64,000 bases of DNA, from the NCBI GenBank assembly GCA_011033025.1, contig WFMF01000204.1, forward strand, positions 1 through 64,000, in the 5' to 3' direction. This document shows positions 1 to 13,561 of this stretch, in pieces; the first letter of the stretch is position 1, and every line of letters starts with the position of its first letter. The position numbers and the translations under genes are program-made. The stretch is from Beroe forskalii (taxonomy: Eukaryota; Ctenophora; Nuda; Beroida; Beroidae). Below the pieces are notes generated by a model. It made no database searches and was not told the origin of the DNA. It saw nothing but the letters and a program-made list of their open reading frames with translations.

Positions 1-240
1 AAAAATCCCATTTTCAGCCCAAAATTCCACATGATGCATCTTTTTTGGGAAAAAAAAAGAAATTTTTCGCCGAAAACGACGGTTAATTTTGGATGTTTTA
101 TAAACAATTTTGAGCCGATAGAAATCAATTTTAACTTTTGTTTTTCCCCTTTTTCCCCTATCATCCCCAGTTGGAAATTTTCCAAAGGTCCTAGGACTTG
201 TATCATCTTAACAAACTATTACACATTTGGGATCAACACC
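1..240 (+). repeat. Degenerate outlying copy of the ~325-bp repeat
   Basis: Shares ordered words with the array at 3608-4345: GCCGAAAACGAC, GAGCCGATAGAAATCAAT and a GTCCTAGGACTTGTATCATC-like end. Homopolymers are longer than in the array copies. The LINE that follows therefore sits between copies of the same repeat. Confidence 0.6.
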
Positions 241-732
241 CAGCTAGCCCCTAGAGGAAAAATTGGGGCTAAAGGGGGAGGAAGAAGAAGGGAAGAAGAT
301 GATTCCCGCAGGGAGGAAAGGAAGCCCCAGGGGGAAACCAAACAAAACCTCCCCAAAATTTTACCCAACCAGGCTTAAAGGCCAAATTTCCTCAGTCTAA
401 GGAAAAAAACTCAAAACCCAACCCCCCGAAAATCACCCCACGATTTTTCCCCTTTTCAAACATTGAAAACAAACCAGGGTTTTAAAAGGCCAAAACTGCA
501 AATTCCCCCCGGGGTTTGAGAACTCACTCAAACAGTTTTCAAAAAGGCCAAATTTGATCACCTAAAATTACCCAGAAAAAAGGGGGGCCCCCGGGAATAC
601 CCCCCAAAGGTTAAGAAACAAAGGGGGCAAGGGGTTTGACAGCTATGCCCGCTCACCCCTTCCCCCAAAATCAAGCAGAGCCCCCCTGGCTTCCCCCCCA
701 ACCTGGACTGTAGAAGACCCGGTGTTTTTTTA
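241..732. other. Homopolymer-rich stretch, no gene seen
   Basis: Dominated by runs of A, C and G of four to seven bases. No supported coding frame. A pyrimidine tract ending in TTGCAG at about 724-738 resembles a splice acceptor but nothing upstream supports an exon. Confidence 0.4.
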
Positions 733-3590
733 TTGCAGCTCCTGGAGAACATGAAGGAGGACTTGGACAGATGTGAGAGGACTGGGCCACCCTCCTCAAT
801 GGTTCAGGAGCAGATGGACAGTCTGCACAACCCCTCAACGATTCATCCCAGCACAGCCATTGCAGTCTCTAAGGCCTGCTGCCCCCTTCCCAAAACCCAA
901 AAGAGTTTCCAGTCAGTTTAACTTCTCTCCAAAAGATCCCCCCGGCACCCCGGGGGCACAGTGGGCTCCCCTACCCCCAAAACCTGCTAGAGAACCAAAA
1001 GCTCCCCCCCACTTTTCCGGTCCCTGGTCGGGCCGTCCTCACTTTAGCCACGGGTGGAAATCCGGGTTACGAGAGATCGCAGAAAGGCGAAAGGAGGTGG
1101 ATGTATCCTTTTAATGCAAAAACCAAAATTACTGAATACGCTTAGGCCCAATAATTTGGGGGTTTTTTATACATTACACACTTCACAATGTGGTTTTTAA
1201 ACCTCCATCAGATCTTTTTGCAGATTTAAAAACGATGGCTGGTTACAGAACTGTTTCGATACCTCATCTGAAAAAAGGGTCCCAGATATCTTTTTGGGGA
1301 ATTTAAACCTCCAGAATATAACTGGAACCCCTTTATAGACTCGGGCCCCCTCCCCCGTGTCAACCCCGGGATTTATGGACTGTAATTTCCTAAATAAATG
1401 TCAGGGAAACCCCCCGAGAACAAACCCCTTGACCTCACCCTTTACCAACAACACTAAAACTTTTGGAAATCAAGGTTGGCAAACCCTTGGTTGGTTTCAG
1501 ACCCCCCAGTAAAAGGGCCTGTTTGGGCCCACAACCCTATCTCACTCACGGATCAAGAAGTTGTCATAGACCCCCCCTCTTTTGGGGGCAGTTTTTCCCC
1601 CACAATTTCATGAATGACATGTTGAGAGAGATAGACTGGCATCACCTGAAGATGTTTGGTGATGATGGGGAAGATTCAGATGCTTTCAAGAACCTATAGT
1701 TTTGATTCCCTACAGGTTCCCTTTATGATGGCTCCCCCCCCCTAAGAAGACTGGTAAAATCAAATGGCTTTAGATCCTCGTGCCAAAACTTAACTCCTGA
1801 AAATAAAGAAAAAAAGAACAGGAAGATGAAATTAACAACCCCTCTTCCATGCTAAAGGCGAAAAAAAGTTAGCGTTCTTTAAAAAAAGATGAAATTCTTT
1901 CTAAATAAACCGGGGAGTCCTATGCAGTGGGTACTTCAAGGAAACCCCAAAATATTTTTCAGCTATAGAAAAGTTGCCAAATGCAATCAGTTTGCCCAAG
2001 GAGGATGTGGTCCCCAGACAATTAGAAAACAGATTTGATATCCAGGGGTTCAGTGACCCCCTTTGGAAAAACATGTGAGACTTAAAACCCCAAAAAATTG
2101 CTGTGTGACATTGAGTTTCGTTGAGGGCATACTTGCACATTGGGAAACTAGACCCCTCTGCAGCACCGGATGACGACATCCCAGCTAAGATCCTGTGTAG
2201 CTGCAAGACACCCTATCTGCCCCACTCTGGCTACTATGGGAATAGTTAAGCTCAGGGCAAAACCCCAACTGAAATTCAGTACATCACCCGGGTTCAAAAA
2301 AAGGCAATAAAATGACCCTGGAATTCCCCTTTCCATTACATCCATCCAAAAGGGATTGGGGGGGTTATCCGAACCCCTATAGATCCCCGAAACAGTGGCA
2401 TTCTCCCGACACCAACAGGGTTTCAGAAAAAAAAAAACCGCTCAGCTTCTGAACATGGACATCTTAAAAAAAGGGTCGGGGGTTGATTCATCTATCTGGT
2501 TACACAAAACTTTTACAAATGAAACCCTCGCATACTTCTGGGAAAAAATTGGCATCAAAAAGGGAATTCTGGTGGTTCCTCTCAAACAGGCGTCAACCTG
2601 GTGGGTTTATGGAATAAAACAGGTTTCTAACGTGGAAAGTGGCGTCCTCAGGGACCGGTTTGGGGCCATATTTTCATTCTCTACTGGTGGACATGATCAT
2701 CAAGATGGCCCTCACAAAACCTCTTTTGCTGCAAACCAAAACTCCCCACCAATTTTACCCTGTTTGTAAGGGTTTCTAAGATCTGGGGTTTTCGTTTGGG
2801 CGCTGAAAAACAATATGGTGCCCACCCGGGAAAATTCAGGTCAGAACTTTGCCCAACAACTCTTACCCTGAGCACCCCTTCCCAACTGGAAACCAACTTT
2901 TGATGGTAACATCCGCAACCGACATCATCCAAAGATCTTGGATCCCAACCCATATTGTGCTGGACTCTGCAGGTGAACAATGTTGTCAACTCCCGAAAAA
3001 TGGACTGGGGCTAGGGACTTTTGGGGTAGATCTGAACTGACAATGCTGACCCCTTCAAATCCAGTGGGAGTTTGGGGTATGTTGCCCTTCGGACCTCATC
3101 TGATAAAATTTTTAAACAGTAATCAATCAGCATTTTTTTACCAAAGCATTGCTGGGACTAAGGATATGGATTATGGGACGTCTGGAAAAGGCTGATTTCC
3201 CCAAAAGAGAGAACAAACCCATTTCCACACAGGGAAAATTCTGCAAAGAAAAAGGCCCCAAACAGCACAAATTTGGAATTTCTGCAAAAACTCTTGGAGT
3301 CGAGCAAAAATTCTCCATTCAATTCAAGGCACAGCTCGGTTTTCCTTTCCATATGACAATTCTTTTGGGGGAAAATTCTTAAAAAAGGAACTCGGCAAGC
3401 CCAACACGGTGAAGGGCTAAAAGGCTTTCCCCAAAGGGGTGGCCCAAATTCTCGTCCCGGAAAAACCCCCGGGTTTTGGGTTCACCTCAAACAGCAACTC
3501 CTTACTCGGACTGGAGCTGTGAACGAGAAATGGTACGTGGACATCACTGATCCCAACTGCAATCCCTGCTAAACCCTTCAAAATGTATCA
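733..3590 (+). mobile_element. CR1/Jockey-like non-LTR retrotransposon (LINE), frame-broken
   Basis: Reads as a LINE ORF2 in several frames on the + strand. A linker-like segment ending LREIDWHHLKMFGDD lies at 1610-1700. Reverse transcriptase motifs follow: QQGFRKKKTAQLL at ~2415, SNVESGVLRDRFGAI at ~2630 (the usual SGVPQGxxLGPL block), ENNMV at ~2810, and a C-terminal stretch SELTMLT/GMLPFGPHLIK/IAGTKDMDY at 3030-3180. It ends with NEKWYVDITDPNCNPC and a stop near 3570. The frame changes many times, nearly always at runs of one base, which suggests either decay or poor consensus sequence. The N-terminal part (733-1200) is assigned only by continuity. The same C-terminal tail recurs at 48340-48672 and 59040-59165. 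Confidence 0.75.
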
Positions 3591-3607
3591 AAATGTATGT
3601 ATGTTTT

Positions 3608-4345
3608 CAGTGCATTAAACACGCTAAAAAGCCATTTTCCCAAAATTGGGAAAAATGCATTCACTTTCTCATAGACCAAAATTTCGCTTGGATACATCCA
3701 TTTTGGGAACAATAAAAGCAATTTTCAGCCGAAAAACGACATAGAATGACTACAAGATGTTTATTAAAAAACACATTTGAGTCAATAGAAATCAATTTCG
3801 AGCAATTTTTAATTTTCGAGCTTTTTTTGGGCCTTCTTGCCAATATCGGCTCAGTGATGGCCAAATTTTCCAAAAACAGTCCTAGAACTCGTGTATCATC
3901 TATACAAACATATTCCAAACCATTTGGAATCATTTCAGTGCATTAGACATGCTTAAAGCCATTTTCCCAAAATTGGAAAATGTATCCACTATTTCTCAGA
4001 CCAAATTTCGCACTTGGATACATCCATTTTAGAACAATAAAGCAATTTCAGCGGAAAACGACATAGAATGACTTCCATGATGTTTGTAAAAGTTATAAAC
4101 ATTTGAGCCGATAAATCAATTTCGAGCAATTTTAATTTTCGGCTGTTTTTCGGCCTAACCATAATATCGGCTTTCAGTATTGGCCAAATTTTTCCAAAAC
4201 GGTCCTAGAACTCGTATCATCTATACAAACATATTCCAGCCATTTGGAATCACTTTCAATGCATTAAACATGCTAAAAAGCCATTTTCCCAAAATTGGGG
4301 AAAATGCATCCCTTTTCTCAGACCAAATTTCGCACTTGACTTACC
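3608..4345 (+). repeat. ~325-bp tandem repeat, 2 copies plus a partial
   Basis: Units start at 3612, 3940 and 4261 with GCATTARACAYGCT, spacing 328 and 321 bp. Each carries CCCAAAATTGG, CGACATAGAATGACT and CCATTTGGAATCA. The first unit abuts the LINE 3' end. Confidence 0.85.
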
Positions 4346-4621
4346 TATAAGTTTAAGTTTCCAACCTTGAAAAGACAGTTTTATTAAATCATGCACTGGG
4401 AGACAGTAATTACAGCTTCCCGTTTCTGGCCTGATCATGTCATGATCAAAACCCTCACTGTAAAGTTATTAGGCCATTTTCGCTAGGCTGGGGTGAATTC
4501 GCGTCTTCCTAGTCAAATTTGCAGTTTTAAAGGAAAAACGATTCAATTCTAGTTGGAAAGACGCAGGCTTTCTAAGTTGTCTTTGAATAAATTTGAGGTC
4601 GATAGAAATCAAATTGGGTAA

Positions 4622-6270
4622 ATGTTAATTTCCCGGTATTTTGACTCAATTTGGCATCATAGGGCAGTAGTCTCTCTTAACTAATCAACCATTCCCTATT
4701 CAATCATATATTTCCAATCAGTCTCGTCACTTTCAAGAAATTGGTTAAATTTTCCCAACTTCATTGTACTCAATCGCTCATATCGACCCGTGTGCGAGTT
4801 TCTCTAATTTGCATCCAATCCCACAGAATCATCTTCTGACAGTGCGGCTGACAAATGTCCCGCCATCAGGAAGTGCCAAATTGAAAGATTAATTGAGTGA
4901 CTTAGAAAACTATGAGACCCCTCTTAGTGTTTCATCTTTATTCCAATCCATTCCATCTGTTGATCTTTAACCAGAGCTTCACTCTTTCAGTACTAAAGTC
5001 ACTGAAAGATATCAAAAATAAATAAAAATAATCATGGGTTGAAGACGATAATCACATGATTTTTCAGCTTCTGAATACAATTCTCTCATTGTATCAGTTA
5101 TTTCGTTAAACTTCAACCTCTTGAATGGGTTGTAAATCAAAATGAGCTTAATGAGCAAGGAAAGGAAAGTGGGTTATTATATGTTAATTTTTCGGTATTT
5201 TGACTCGGTGGCATCATAGAACGGTAAAGTCTCCTTAACTAATCAACCATTCTCTATTCAATGTATATTTCAATAAGTCTAAATTACTTTTCAAGAAATT
5301 GGTTAAATTTTCCCAACCATTGCTCAATCGCTCATATCGACCGTATTTTGGATTTCCCAATTTGCATCAATCCCACAGAATCATCTTTCTGACAGTCCGC
5401 GGCTGACAAATGCCTGACCAGAGTGCCAAATTGAAGTTAATTGAGTGACTTAAACTATGAGACCACCTCTTAGTGTTTCATCTTTATTCAATCATTCCAT
5501 CTGTTGATCTTTGCTTTTCAGAGCTTCACTCTTTCAGTAAGTCACTGAAAGATATCAAAATTAAGTAAAAAATAATCATGGGTTGAAGACATTAATCACA
5601 TGATTTTCAAAGCTTCTGAATACAATTCTCTCGTATCAGTTATTTCGTTAAAACTTCCAACCTCTTGAATGGGTTGTAAGTCAAAAATGAGCTTAATGAG
5701 CAAGGGAAAGAAATTGGGTTATTATATGTTAATTTTCAGTATTTTGACTCAATTTGTCATAGAACGGTAAGTCTCCTTAACTAATCAACCATTTCTCTAT
5801 TCAATCATATATTTCAATAAGTCTCGGTCACTTTCAAAGTGGTTAAATTTTCCCAACTTCATTGTGCTCAATCGCTCATATCGACCGTATTTTTAGATTT
5901 TAATTTGCATCAATCACAGATAAATGTCTTCACGAGCCAGTCCGCGGCTGACAAATGTCCATCGGAAGTGCCAAATTGAAAGTTGGTGGTAGCTTAAACT
6001 ATTAGGGCCCACCTCTTAGTGTTTCATCTTTATTCAATCCATTCCATCTGTTGATCTTTTGCTTTCCAAGGCTTCCTCTTTCAGTACTAAGTCACTGAAA
6101 GATATTAAAAAATTAAGTAAAAATAATCATGGGTTGACGACGATCATCACATGATTTTCAGCTTCTGAATACAATTTTCTCGTATCGATTTATTTCGTTA
6201 AAACTTCAACCTCTTGAATGGGTTGTAAATCAAAATGAGCTTAATGAGCAAGGGAAAATTGGGTTATTAT
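4622..6270 (+). repeat. ~550-bp tandem triplication
   Basis: Three consecutive units begin with ATGTTAATTT at 4622, 5181 and 5726 and end near 6270 (559, 545, 545 bp). Shared landmarks are CTCAATCGCTCATATCGACC, TCACTGAAAGATAT and AATCATGGGTTGA. Units differ by many short indels. No open frame is conserved between units. Confidence 0.9.
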
Positions 6271-9200
6271 ATGGTTTTTATAGTATGGGGGATCAGTATA
6301 ACCTCAAAACATAATAAAGGTTTTTGGCAGAATATGATGGACGCAGGCAGTGGGAATGTTGATGAAAAACCTGATATCATGCTGTAGCTCTGAAGAGCAG
6401 AACATTATTGTGATATCCAGTGAGGACAGGCTTGCAAATGCACGCTATCAAAGACATCATCGGCCCTTTTGTTTACCAAGCTCTTATAAAAGTGAGCAAA
6501 GTTCACTTTTCAATGAGATCGAATTTCATCCAAGAGGGACGGTTAAAAAGTCTGTTAAAACTTTTAAAAAAGTAGGCCAGTTAAATTAAAAAGTCAGATA
6601 ATATAAATTATTCTTGATATGACCGGATATGAGGCATTTCATCATCTTATTTTCCCTATAAAACCGCGTCATTGAGAGTCCTATAAAAGAAGTCATGGAA
6701 TAGGAAGTGATAAAAACAAATCAGGTCATTGTTTTATGATTTCAGAAATGAAGAATATCAGAATTTTGATTAAATTTGATAAAGAATTGGAGTTTTTTGT
6801 CGAAATAGTCGGTTTGAACCGCTCAAAATAATGTAATTTTGGTATTGGGGTCAATTAAAATAGCCAAATACGTATACCTTTAAATACCCACTGGTATTGG
6901 GATATGCTTACATCTCATAGTAACAGAGAGTAATTTAAATCTTAGAATTAGGGATGCTTATTGGGAAATTCAAGAGTGATTTTGTCAGGGCTTCTAAATT
7001 CGCGTCTTTGAATTGTCATTTCCAACTGATTTTTACATTTCCAATTTGGCAATTGAATCGTTCAATAAGTTATATTTACAGAAATTAGTTTAAGATGCAG
7101 TTGGAACAAACTACTTAAGTGATAGAAATTACGAGGCGTTCTAATTATGACGAATGGAATCATGATCGGTACTAATTATGATCCAAAAATTTTCTTGAAA
7201 ATTTTTTGTCCAAGGGCCGGGCCGGTTAGAATGATTCAAAAATGATTCGATTTTGTCCATAGGGCCGGTTAAAAAGGGTCGGTTAAAAAGGCCGGCTAAA
7301 TAAAGGCTAATAAGGTAAGTCAGAGAACTTCCACGATCCCTCATTTGTTATAAATAATATGAAAAGATATATTATATTTATATCATACCAGTACTCATGT
7401 CAATTGTTTATTTTCGTTGTCAAGAGGCTATAATTGTAAATTTTCATACCTATACCATGCTCAAACATCGAAAATGCCAATTTTTAAAAGTGACTAATTT
7501 ATGATCTAAAAAAATTATCATCATATTTATATTCACGCTGAGGTGCTCAGCGTGACAGCAAATATCATAATGTATTTTAGGAGGGACCAAAAATTTCGAT
7601 TGTACCGAAAAAAACTCAAAATATTTTAAAATATCTGGTACAAAGCTCGTTTGAAATAATTAATTTTTTCATGACTGAAAATGACAATTTATGATCATTC
7701 AATTATTAATTTTTACAGCACACGAATTCAAATATATTTTCTAAGCCTAAATTATCATGAAACATTAAAAAATGATCTAGGACCAACTAAAACTTGCCCC
7801 CATGTTATATCGTCAAACATTTCTTAATCCAATAGATTTCAACTCTAAAATTGAGTTGGAATTGACAATCCGTTTCTATAATCTTATACATACAGGTAGT
7901 AGTACCTATTCACTCACTCCTAATCAGTGACTTACATTACATATGGGCTAATAAATTAGGTTCAAAACTAACGTAGGTAAATGAATGGTTGTTAAATTCC
8001 TGCAACTTATTAAAAATTCTTTCCACTTTTTATTTATGTACAATAATATATTTTCAAGTACATACTCTTTAATGGTTGGAATTTGTGAGTATCTCTGTAA
8101 CGCTTCTTGTCTTCTTTTCAGTTTCGGTGGAGCACCTTTCAGATTTTCATGCCATATTGAACTATTGTTCTCTTCGTTGATTTATCATGTGCACTCATTC
8201 AAGTCCACATTGCAGATCCAAACTGCCATGATTCCTGTTCACATTGTAGTTTTAGTCTCAAAGAGTAAATTAAAGTATCATTAAGCATTCAAAATCAATC
8301 ATATTTTCAAAAATTCTTAAGCGATCAGTGAATGGGATTCAATCAATCAAAAAACAGTAATAGGATTCCTTGAAATGAGATTATAGAAACAATTGCACAA
8401 AGCTGAGTGCAATAATTCAGTTCATAATAAATAAAAACCAAAAATCTCTTCAGCACTAAAAATAGGGTAGTCGACAATTGAAATATAAATTGGAGAAACA
8501 TTTTATCAATCAAGTAAATTATACTGAAAAAAATGTGAAGTGTCACTGGCGTCAAAACGAAAATACAATATAGCAATATGAGTAATTTTTGTCGAAGGAT
8601 ATTTTATGGTCCTATAACATAGACCAAGGGGTTGTATAATTGTTATTTGTCACTCCTTTTAATGCCCGCAGGTGAACAGGATTAACCATCCAGTACTAGG
8701 TGCCATAATACAAGAGATTAACTTGTACCTTGTGTGATAATGAAACTGGAAGGTGTAATGTGTTAAGTGTTACCTAAGCAAAAAGGTGCAAGAGCTTGTC
8801 TGCTAAATTCAATTCAATTAAATTCAATTATAATTTTTTACAGCACAAAACTTGACATATATTTTTCCCTGGGTTATAATGAAGAATCTGGGAGGCACTT
8901 AGTCAAATTTAAAATCTGTTAATAGGGCCTCCCATCAAGGACTATAAGTATAAGGATAAATAATCATATATATGCAAAGACGGTGGCATAGTTACCAAAC
9001 TATAATCATAGTTGAAAAAACCATCGCTGGGCATTCAGTGAATCAAGAAATCAGGGAAATCAAGAATATAGTAAGTTTCATTTCATTTATATCGAACATC
9101 TTGATCAATTCTGGTCTTCCGAATGCTGACCCAAAATTTTTAAAAAAATGAATGATGAATTCAAATTCGATAAATGCTGCACCACCACAAATTTTTAGCC

Positions 9201-10799
9201 AATGAAAAATTTATTTTTGAGCCATAGTCCCCAGAAATGCAAACTTTTTGCGACACTAATGTACAGCAACATATGCGAATTATACTTTTATTTCTTGGAA
9301 CTACAGTTCAAAAATGCTTTTATCGATATTTGATTTAAATTTCAAATAACTAAAATGAGCATATCATTGCTAAATGTTGCCAATTTGAGACAAATGTCAC
9401 CATTTTGACATAATGATCATACACAACCCACAGTGGCCATCGATTCTTGAAATTCAAAATGGACAATTCCAGCTTTATGCAACAAAAAACAGCATTTTGT
9501 GGTTTCAATGGGAGAAAACGATTTCAAATCAATGAAATTATGCTTTATATTGCGAAACTACCTATGACTGAAGACTCAAGAGATAGGCGACCTTAGAATA
9601 AATTAGCCAAATGCCACTATATCAGCTGTTTCAAGTTATTTCGACAATTGGTAAATGGGCTCAAATCATAAAGGAAACTTGATGAAATTAATGGAGTTAT
9701 TCGGATGTGAATGCGAATGGTAGGTCAAAACGGGTCGAAATCTTATTTTTGTGCAACAAAATGAGTTTTCATTCATTTACAGGCTCCCAAACATCAAGAT
9801 TGGACTGATTTTGATCACCAGCCTGATCTAACATGCTTTATGAATATTTGATAGTAATAATAACTTTTGAGAAATAATTAGAACCTATAGCTTGCTCAAG
9901 AGTGAATAAGTACCAACCTATAAAACTACAAAATCCAAAATGACATCAGCAAATCGCTTGAAAGAATGGTAGGTAGGTACAAATCCTAGCAACTTTTGTC
10001 ATGTATGATATAGGTACTTAGGTAATCTTTATGCTTTTATGCTCTAATCTGCTAGTCTGACAAATAAATCTGTTGACCACAACACTAGGGTGAATCATAA
10101 GGAATTAGATCCATTATGGATAATGGGGAATTATCTTCAGGGGGAATGTAGGTACCAGGAAACGCAGCAGTCTGTATGGTAATCAAAGCATCGAAGTATG
10201 AGTAGCAATTAATTGAATTGATGGTGAAAGTTAGAATACTCCCGGACCTTATTAAGTGATGATATCATCATTCCATTACCCCAATTCTTTTATAAAATCT
10301 ACAATGCAGGGATCGATTGCCGTCAAAAAGTTGACCTAAATGCATGCATTCATGCATTTTCATTCGACAAGTACCAATAGCCTACGGACCTCCCCTGACC
10401 GTGTCTCGTGGCATTTAGCATAAGTGACTTCAATGCAGCTACATGAATGGCTGAAGTTTCTACGTCAGTTCAACTTAAACATAAATTCCTCTAAAACGTA
10501 ACCGGTCAGGTTGAATGGTGGGAAAAATACGAGATTTATGGAACGCTTAGCTCAGGAGGATCAGCTGCATGCAATACCTTTCATTGATAGAATTAAATCA
10601 CTGGTACGCTTGCAATTCTTGGCATTTGCTGTTGACTACTTTTGTTTTTAATTATATTCAGTAAATTATTGATTTCGACACCAACGTTCACAGATAGTAT
10701 CAATCATGTGCGCTCAACTACATACTTGTAAATCGTTTGATAGAACAAAACATACTAATTAAAATCTATTTGTCTCATGTCAAAAGTATTTGGAAAATC
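6271..10799. other. AT-rich DNA without recognisable gene
   Basis: Long AT-rich stretch. Open frames are short and composition-driven. None shows a domain, repeated codon pattern or splice structure I can support. Confidence 0.5.
7192..7318 (+). repeat. Member of a dispersed GGGCCGGTT hairpin repeat
   Basis: Contains TTTTGTCCATAGGGCCGGTT followed by GGCTAATAAGGTAA. The same ordered words occur at 50575-50625 and 55325-55406. The copy at 55325 is the clearest hairpin. Confidence 0.6.
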
Positions 10800-11043
10800 C
10801 CACCAAATTGGCTTTGAAATAATTGACGTCAAAAGTTAAAATAATTATGCCAACAATTGCAATCTTATCAGCAGCCTGAATTCATAGTTTGCCAGGTCAT
10901 AACGAAAAATTGAAGATATAGCGTTTGAAATTCTAAATGAAATCAAATGCTCTTCACTCTCTGTTTGGCAGCTCAGAATGAAGAGACTTCTAAACCTCAT
11001 TCAAACTCCTTTTTACTCCAAAAAATGAAATATAGGGTTACGT
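10800..11043 (+). repeat. Direct repeat, copy 1 (~240 bp)
   Basis: Shares CCAACAATTGCA, CAGCAGCCTGAA, GAAGAGACTTCTAAAC and ATGAAATATAGGGTTA in order with 11711-11946. The intervening ~670 bp is not duplicated. Confidence 0.8.
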
Positions 11044-11210
11044 ACATAGGTGCGGTACCTTTTCTTTGAAATGAGCTCATGATCAACTTTTTACTTAAAG
11101 TTGATAACATACGACCGTGCCTAAATTTTCCGTGCACGAAATATTTGTAGAATTGCTATAGTAAGTTTGGAATCGGATTATTCTGCTGGGGCAGGTCAAG
11201 TCTTAATGAG

Positions 11211-11275
11211 AGTCACGTGACACGGTCAGGTGACGTTCACGTGAACAGCCTACCACAAGGTTCGTCACGTGGTCA
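11211..11275. promoter_or_regulatory. Cluster of CACGTG E-boxes
   Basis: CACGTG occurs at 11214, 11238 and 11266, plus CAGGTG at 11227, all within 60 bp. CACGTG is bound by bHLH-leucine-zipper factors (Myc/USF/MITF class) in animals. No gene start is recognised nearby, so function is inference. Confidence 0.35.
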
Positions 11276-11710
11276 CCACACCTTTAGGTAAATGAGGAGC
11301 TCGAAATAGGAAAAATAAGTGATGAATCATCATTGTTTATGTTTCTTTTTAAAATATCATAAATTGATATTGGCAACCTTCTCAGCTTGTTTTGTTAACA
11401 GGCAACAGCTCGTAAAAAAGAAACATAAGGGTGAAATCAATAGCTGAATAAATTACTGGTTTCTACGCCCAGAGATAGCATAACATCAATTATTTCATGT
11501 CTTAAATGAGTCAAAATATCATAGATATAAAAAATCTAATCTTATGGCTATTATTCAATCATGCCGTTCATGCAATATTCAATTCAGAATCGAATTGATG
11601 TAAACTATTTAATTCTTATTATTTGATCAGGCAATTCACTGTATATGTAAGGTACTACGTGAACCTTTTGTCAGTAAATTAAATGGTTTGGAATCATTCT
11701 GGCATGGAAA

Positions 11711-11946
11711 AACCCAAAATTGGCTTTCAAATAATTGAAATTCACTCGAAAATAATTATGCCAACAATTGCAGCTTACAGCAGCCTGAAATCATAGCTTG
11801 CCAGGTCATGAGTTTGATTAGATCCTGATCCTGAAAGATAAATGAAATCAAAATCACGTCATAACTTCATTTGCAGCTCAGAATTGAAGAGACTTCTAAA
11901 CAAGGTTCAAACTCCTTCCGTATCATAAAAATGAAATATAGGGTTA
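11711..11946 (+). repeat. Direct repeat, copy 2 (~240 bp)
   Basis: Second copy of the sequence at 10800-11043, same orientation, about 910 bp downstream, with scattered substitutions and indels. Confidence 0.8.
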
Positions 11947-13019
11947 AGTGGCATATATCATGTCAGAAGACGAGTTTACAACACCCAGACAAACAAAAAT
12001 GAGTATAAGAGACAGTTTAATTTGACTTCTCTATTTACTTTCAAGCAAGTAAAGAAACAGAATACAAATCAATATTCAATCTACATCTATATTGATTGAA
12101 AACGCAATTCTGTAGGTACTTGTCAATTTCCAATAATTTGAATTGAATCATACCCACTCTCATTGGAACCAGCACATAGATTTCCAAAATGAATGCTTTA
12201 TGGGAATTGGGACCGATGACTGATGATGACAATCCATCCAATATAAATAACATGAGTAAATTAAGATAGTTATAAAAGCATGAACTAACAGATATCTGCA
12301 TGAAATGAATGATCTAAATTGATTATTGAAAACAACCTCAAGAAAAGGCACATAAAATACTTGAACGATATTGACAGATAGCACATCACAGCTCGGTGTT
12401 CAGTGAATAATACTGGAAATGAATGGTCAAAAATCTGGGATGAATGATGAAAATGAATCAAATGTAAAAACAAACAAATCAAATTAAGATGATTAAAAGC
12501 TTCAAAATTGAATTTGGCCCCGTAAATCAGTCAAATTTTAAAAACAAACAATTTATAGCCCTGTTCTGGATAGCGAAATACAGCTCAGGGATATTGGTCA
12601 ATTTCAATCTTACGAGAAAAATCAACCTATTGATCTGTGAATCCTGAAAATGAAGAAATCAGTCAAATGTAAAAACGAACAAATCAACGGAGCGCGCGGC
12701 GTATAAACGCTTCAAAATAAGTGACCCTGAGCAATACCAGGGTCAAATTTGCTCCGATGCCCTGAATTTATAAGCCCTGTTCCGGGGAAGCTTCCGCGCA
12801 ACCACTAACAGTGGTATCGTGTTTACACTTCTCTCTGCAGGAACAGTGAATGGGATAGGGACCCGCAAAATGTCCGAGTGTTGCGCACGTGCACTAATTA
12901 AGTAAATGACCTCTGCTTGCAGTTGCTCCCAGTCGTACGATGAATAACCCACTGCGACGCCAGCCGAGATAAGTTTCAGCGAGGTGCACGTGGCACTGAT
13001 TCTCACGAGGGTGTGTCAA
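11947..13019. other. No gene recognised; CpG content rises toward the end
   Basis: AT-rich until about 12660, then CpG-rich. A partly repeated segment (AGCCCTGTTC neighbourhood at ~12555 and ~12775) is seen. No supported open frame. Confidence 0.4.
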
Positions 13020-13105
13020 CAGCTCGACGGACATTGCCCGTCTATTTCTTCTGACTGGATGGCAGCTCGACGGACGTTGCTCGTCTATTTCTTGTGACTG
13101 GATGG
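13020..13105 (+). repeat. 43-bp tandem duplication
   Basis: Two adjacent 43-bp units (13020-13062, 13063-13105) begin CAGCTCGACGGAC and end GACTGGATGG, with three mismatches. They lie in a CpG-rich stretch. Confidence 0.9.
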
Positions 13106-13439
13106 CGAGACTCGAAAGCGCAAAGTGACGTCCAAAGGTGGAACGTCAAACGTTGCGCCGCGCGCGAGGGTAGGGTAACATCCTACGAGTCAACAGCCGA
13201 CAATTGTCTAAGTCTTTAATAACTATTATTCGTGAGACTTCCACGCCACCGTGCTGCGCGCTGAATCTTTCCTAAGCCCGCATAGGTGTGTGTACGGGCG
13301 CCGCGCAAGGCAAGCTGAATCTCAACAGCTTGCGTCAGCAATTATACTTATAAATGATTTAGTTACCGCAATCAACAAGGCACTGATTTAAAATTGAAAT
13401 CGGCACTGGATATAATCAGCACTGGATAGAACTAGAAAG

Positions 13440-13516
13440 GTCACGTGATATGTCTCGAGGTATTTCACGTGATGTGCCACGGGTTATGCCATGTGATGTC
13501 ATAATTAGCACGTGAC
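13440..13516. promoter_or_regulatory. Second cluster of CACGTG E-boxes
   Basis: CACGTG at 13442, 13466 and 13509, plus a CATGTG variant between, immediately before the 11-bp minisatellite. No downstream gene is recognised. Confidence 0.35.
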
Positions 13517-13561
13517 GTAGCAACTACACCTAACACCATGGTCATGCATCCAATATGAATG

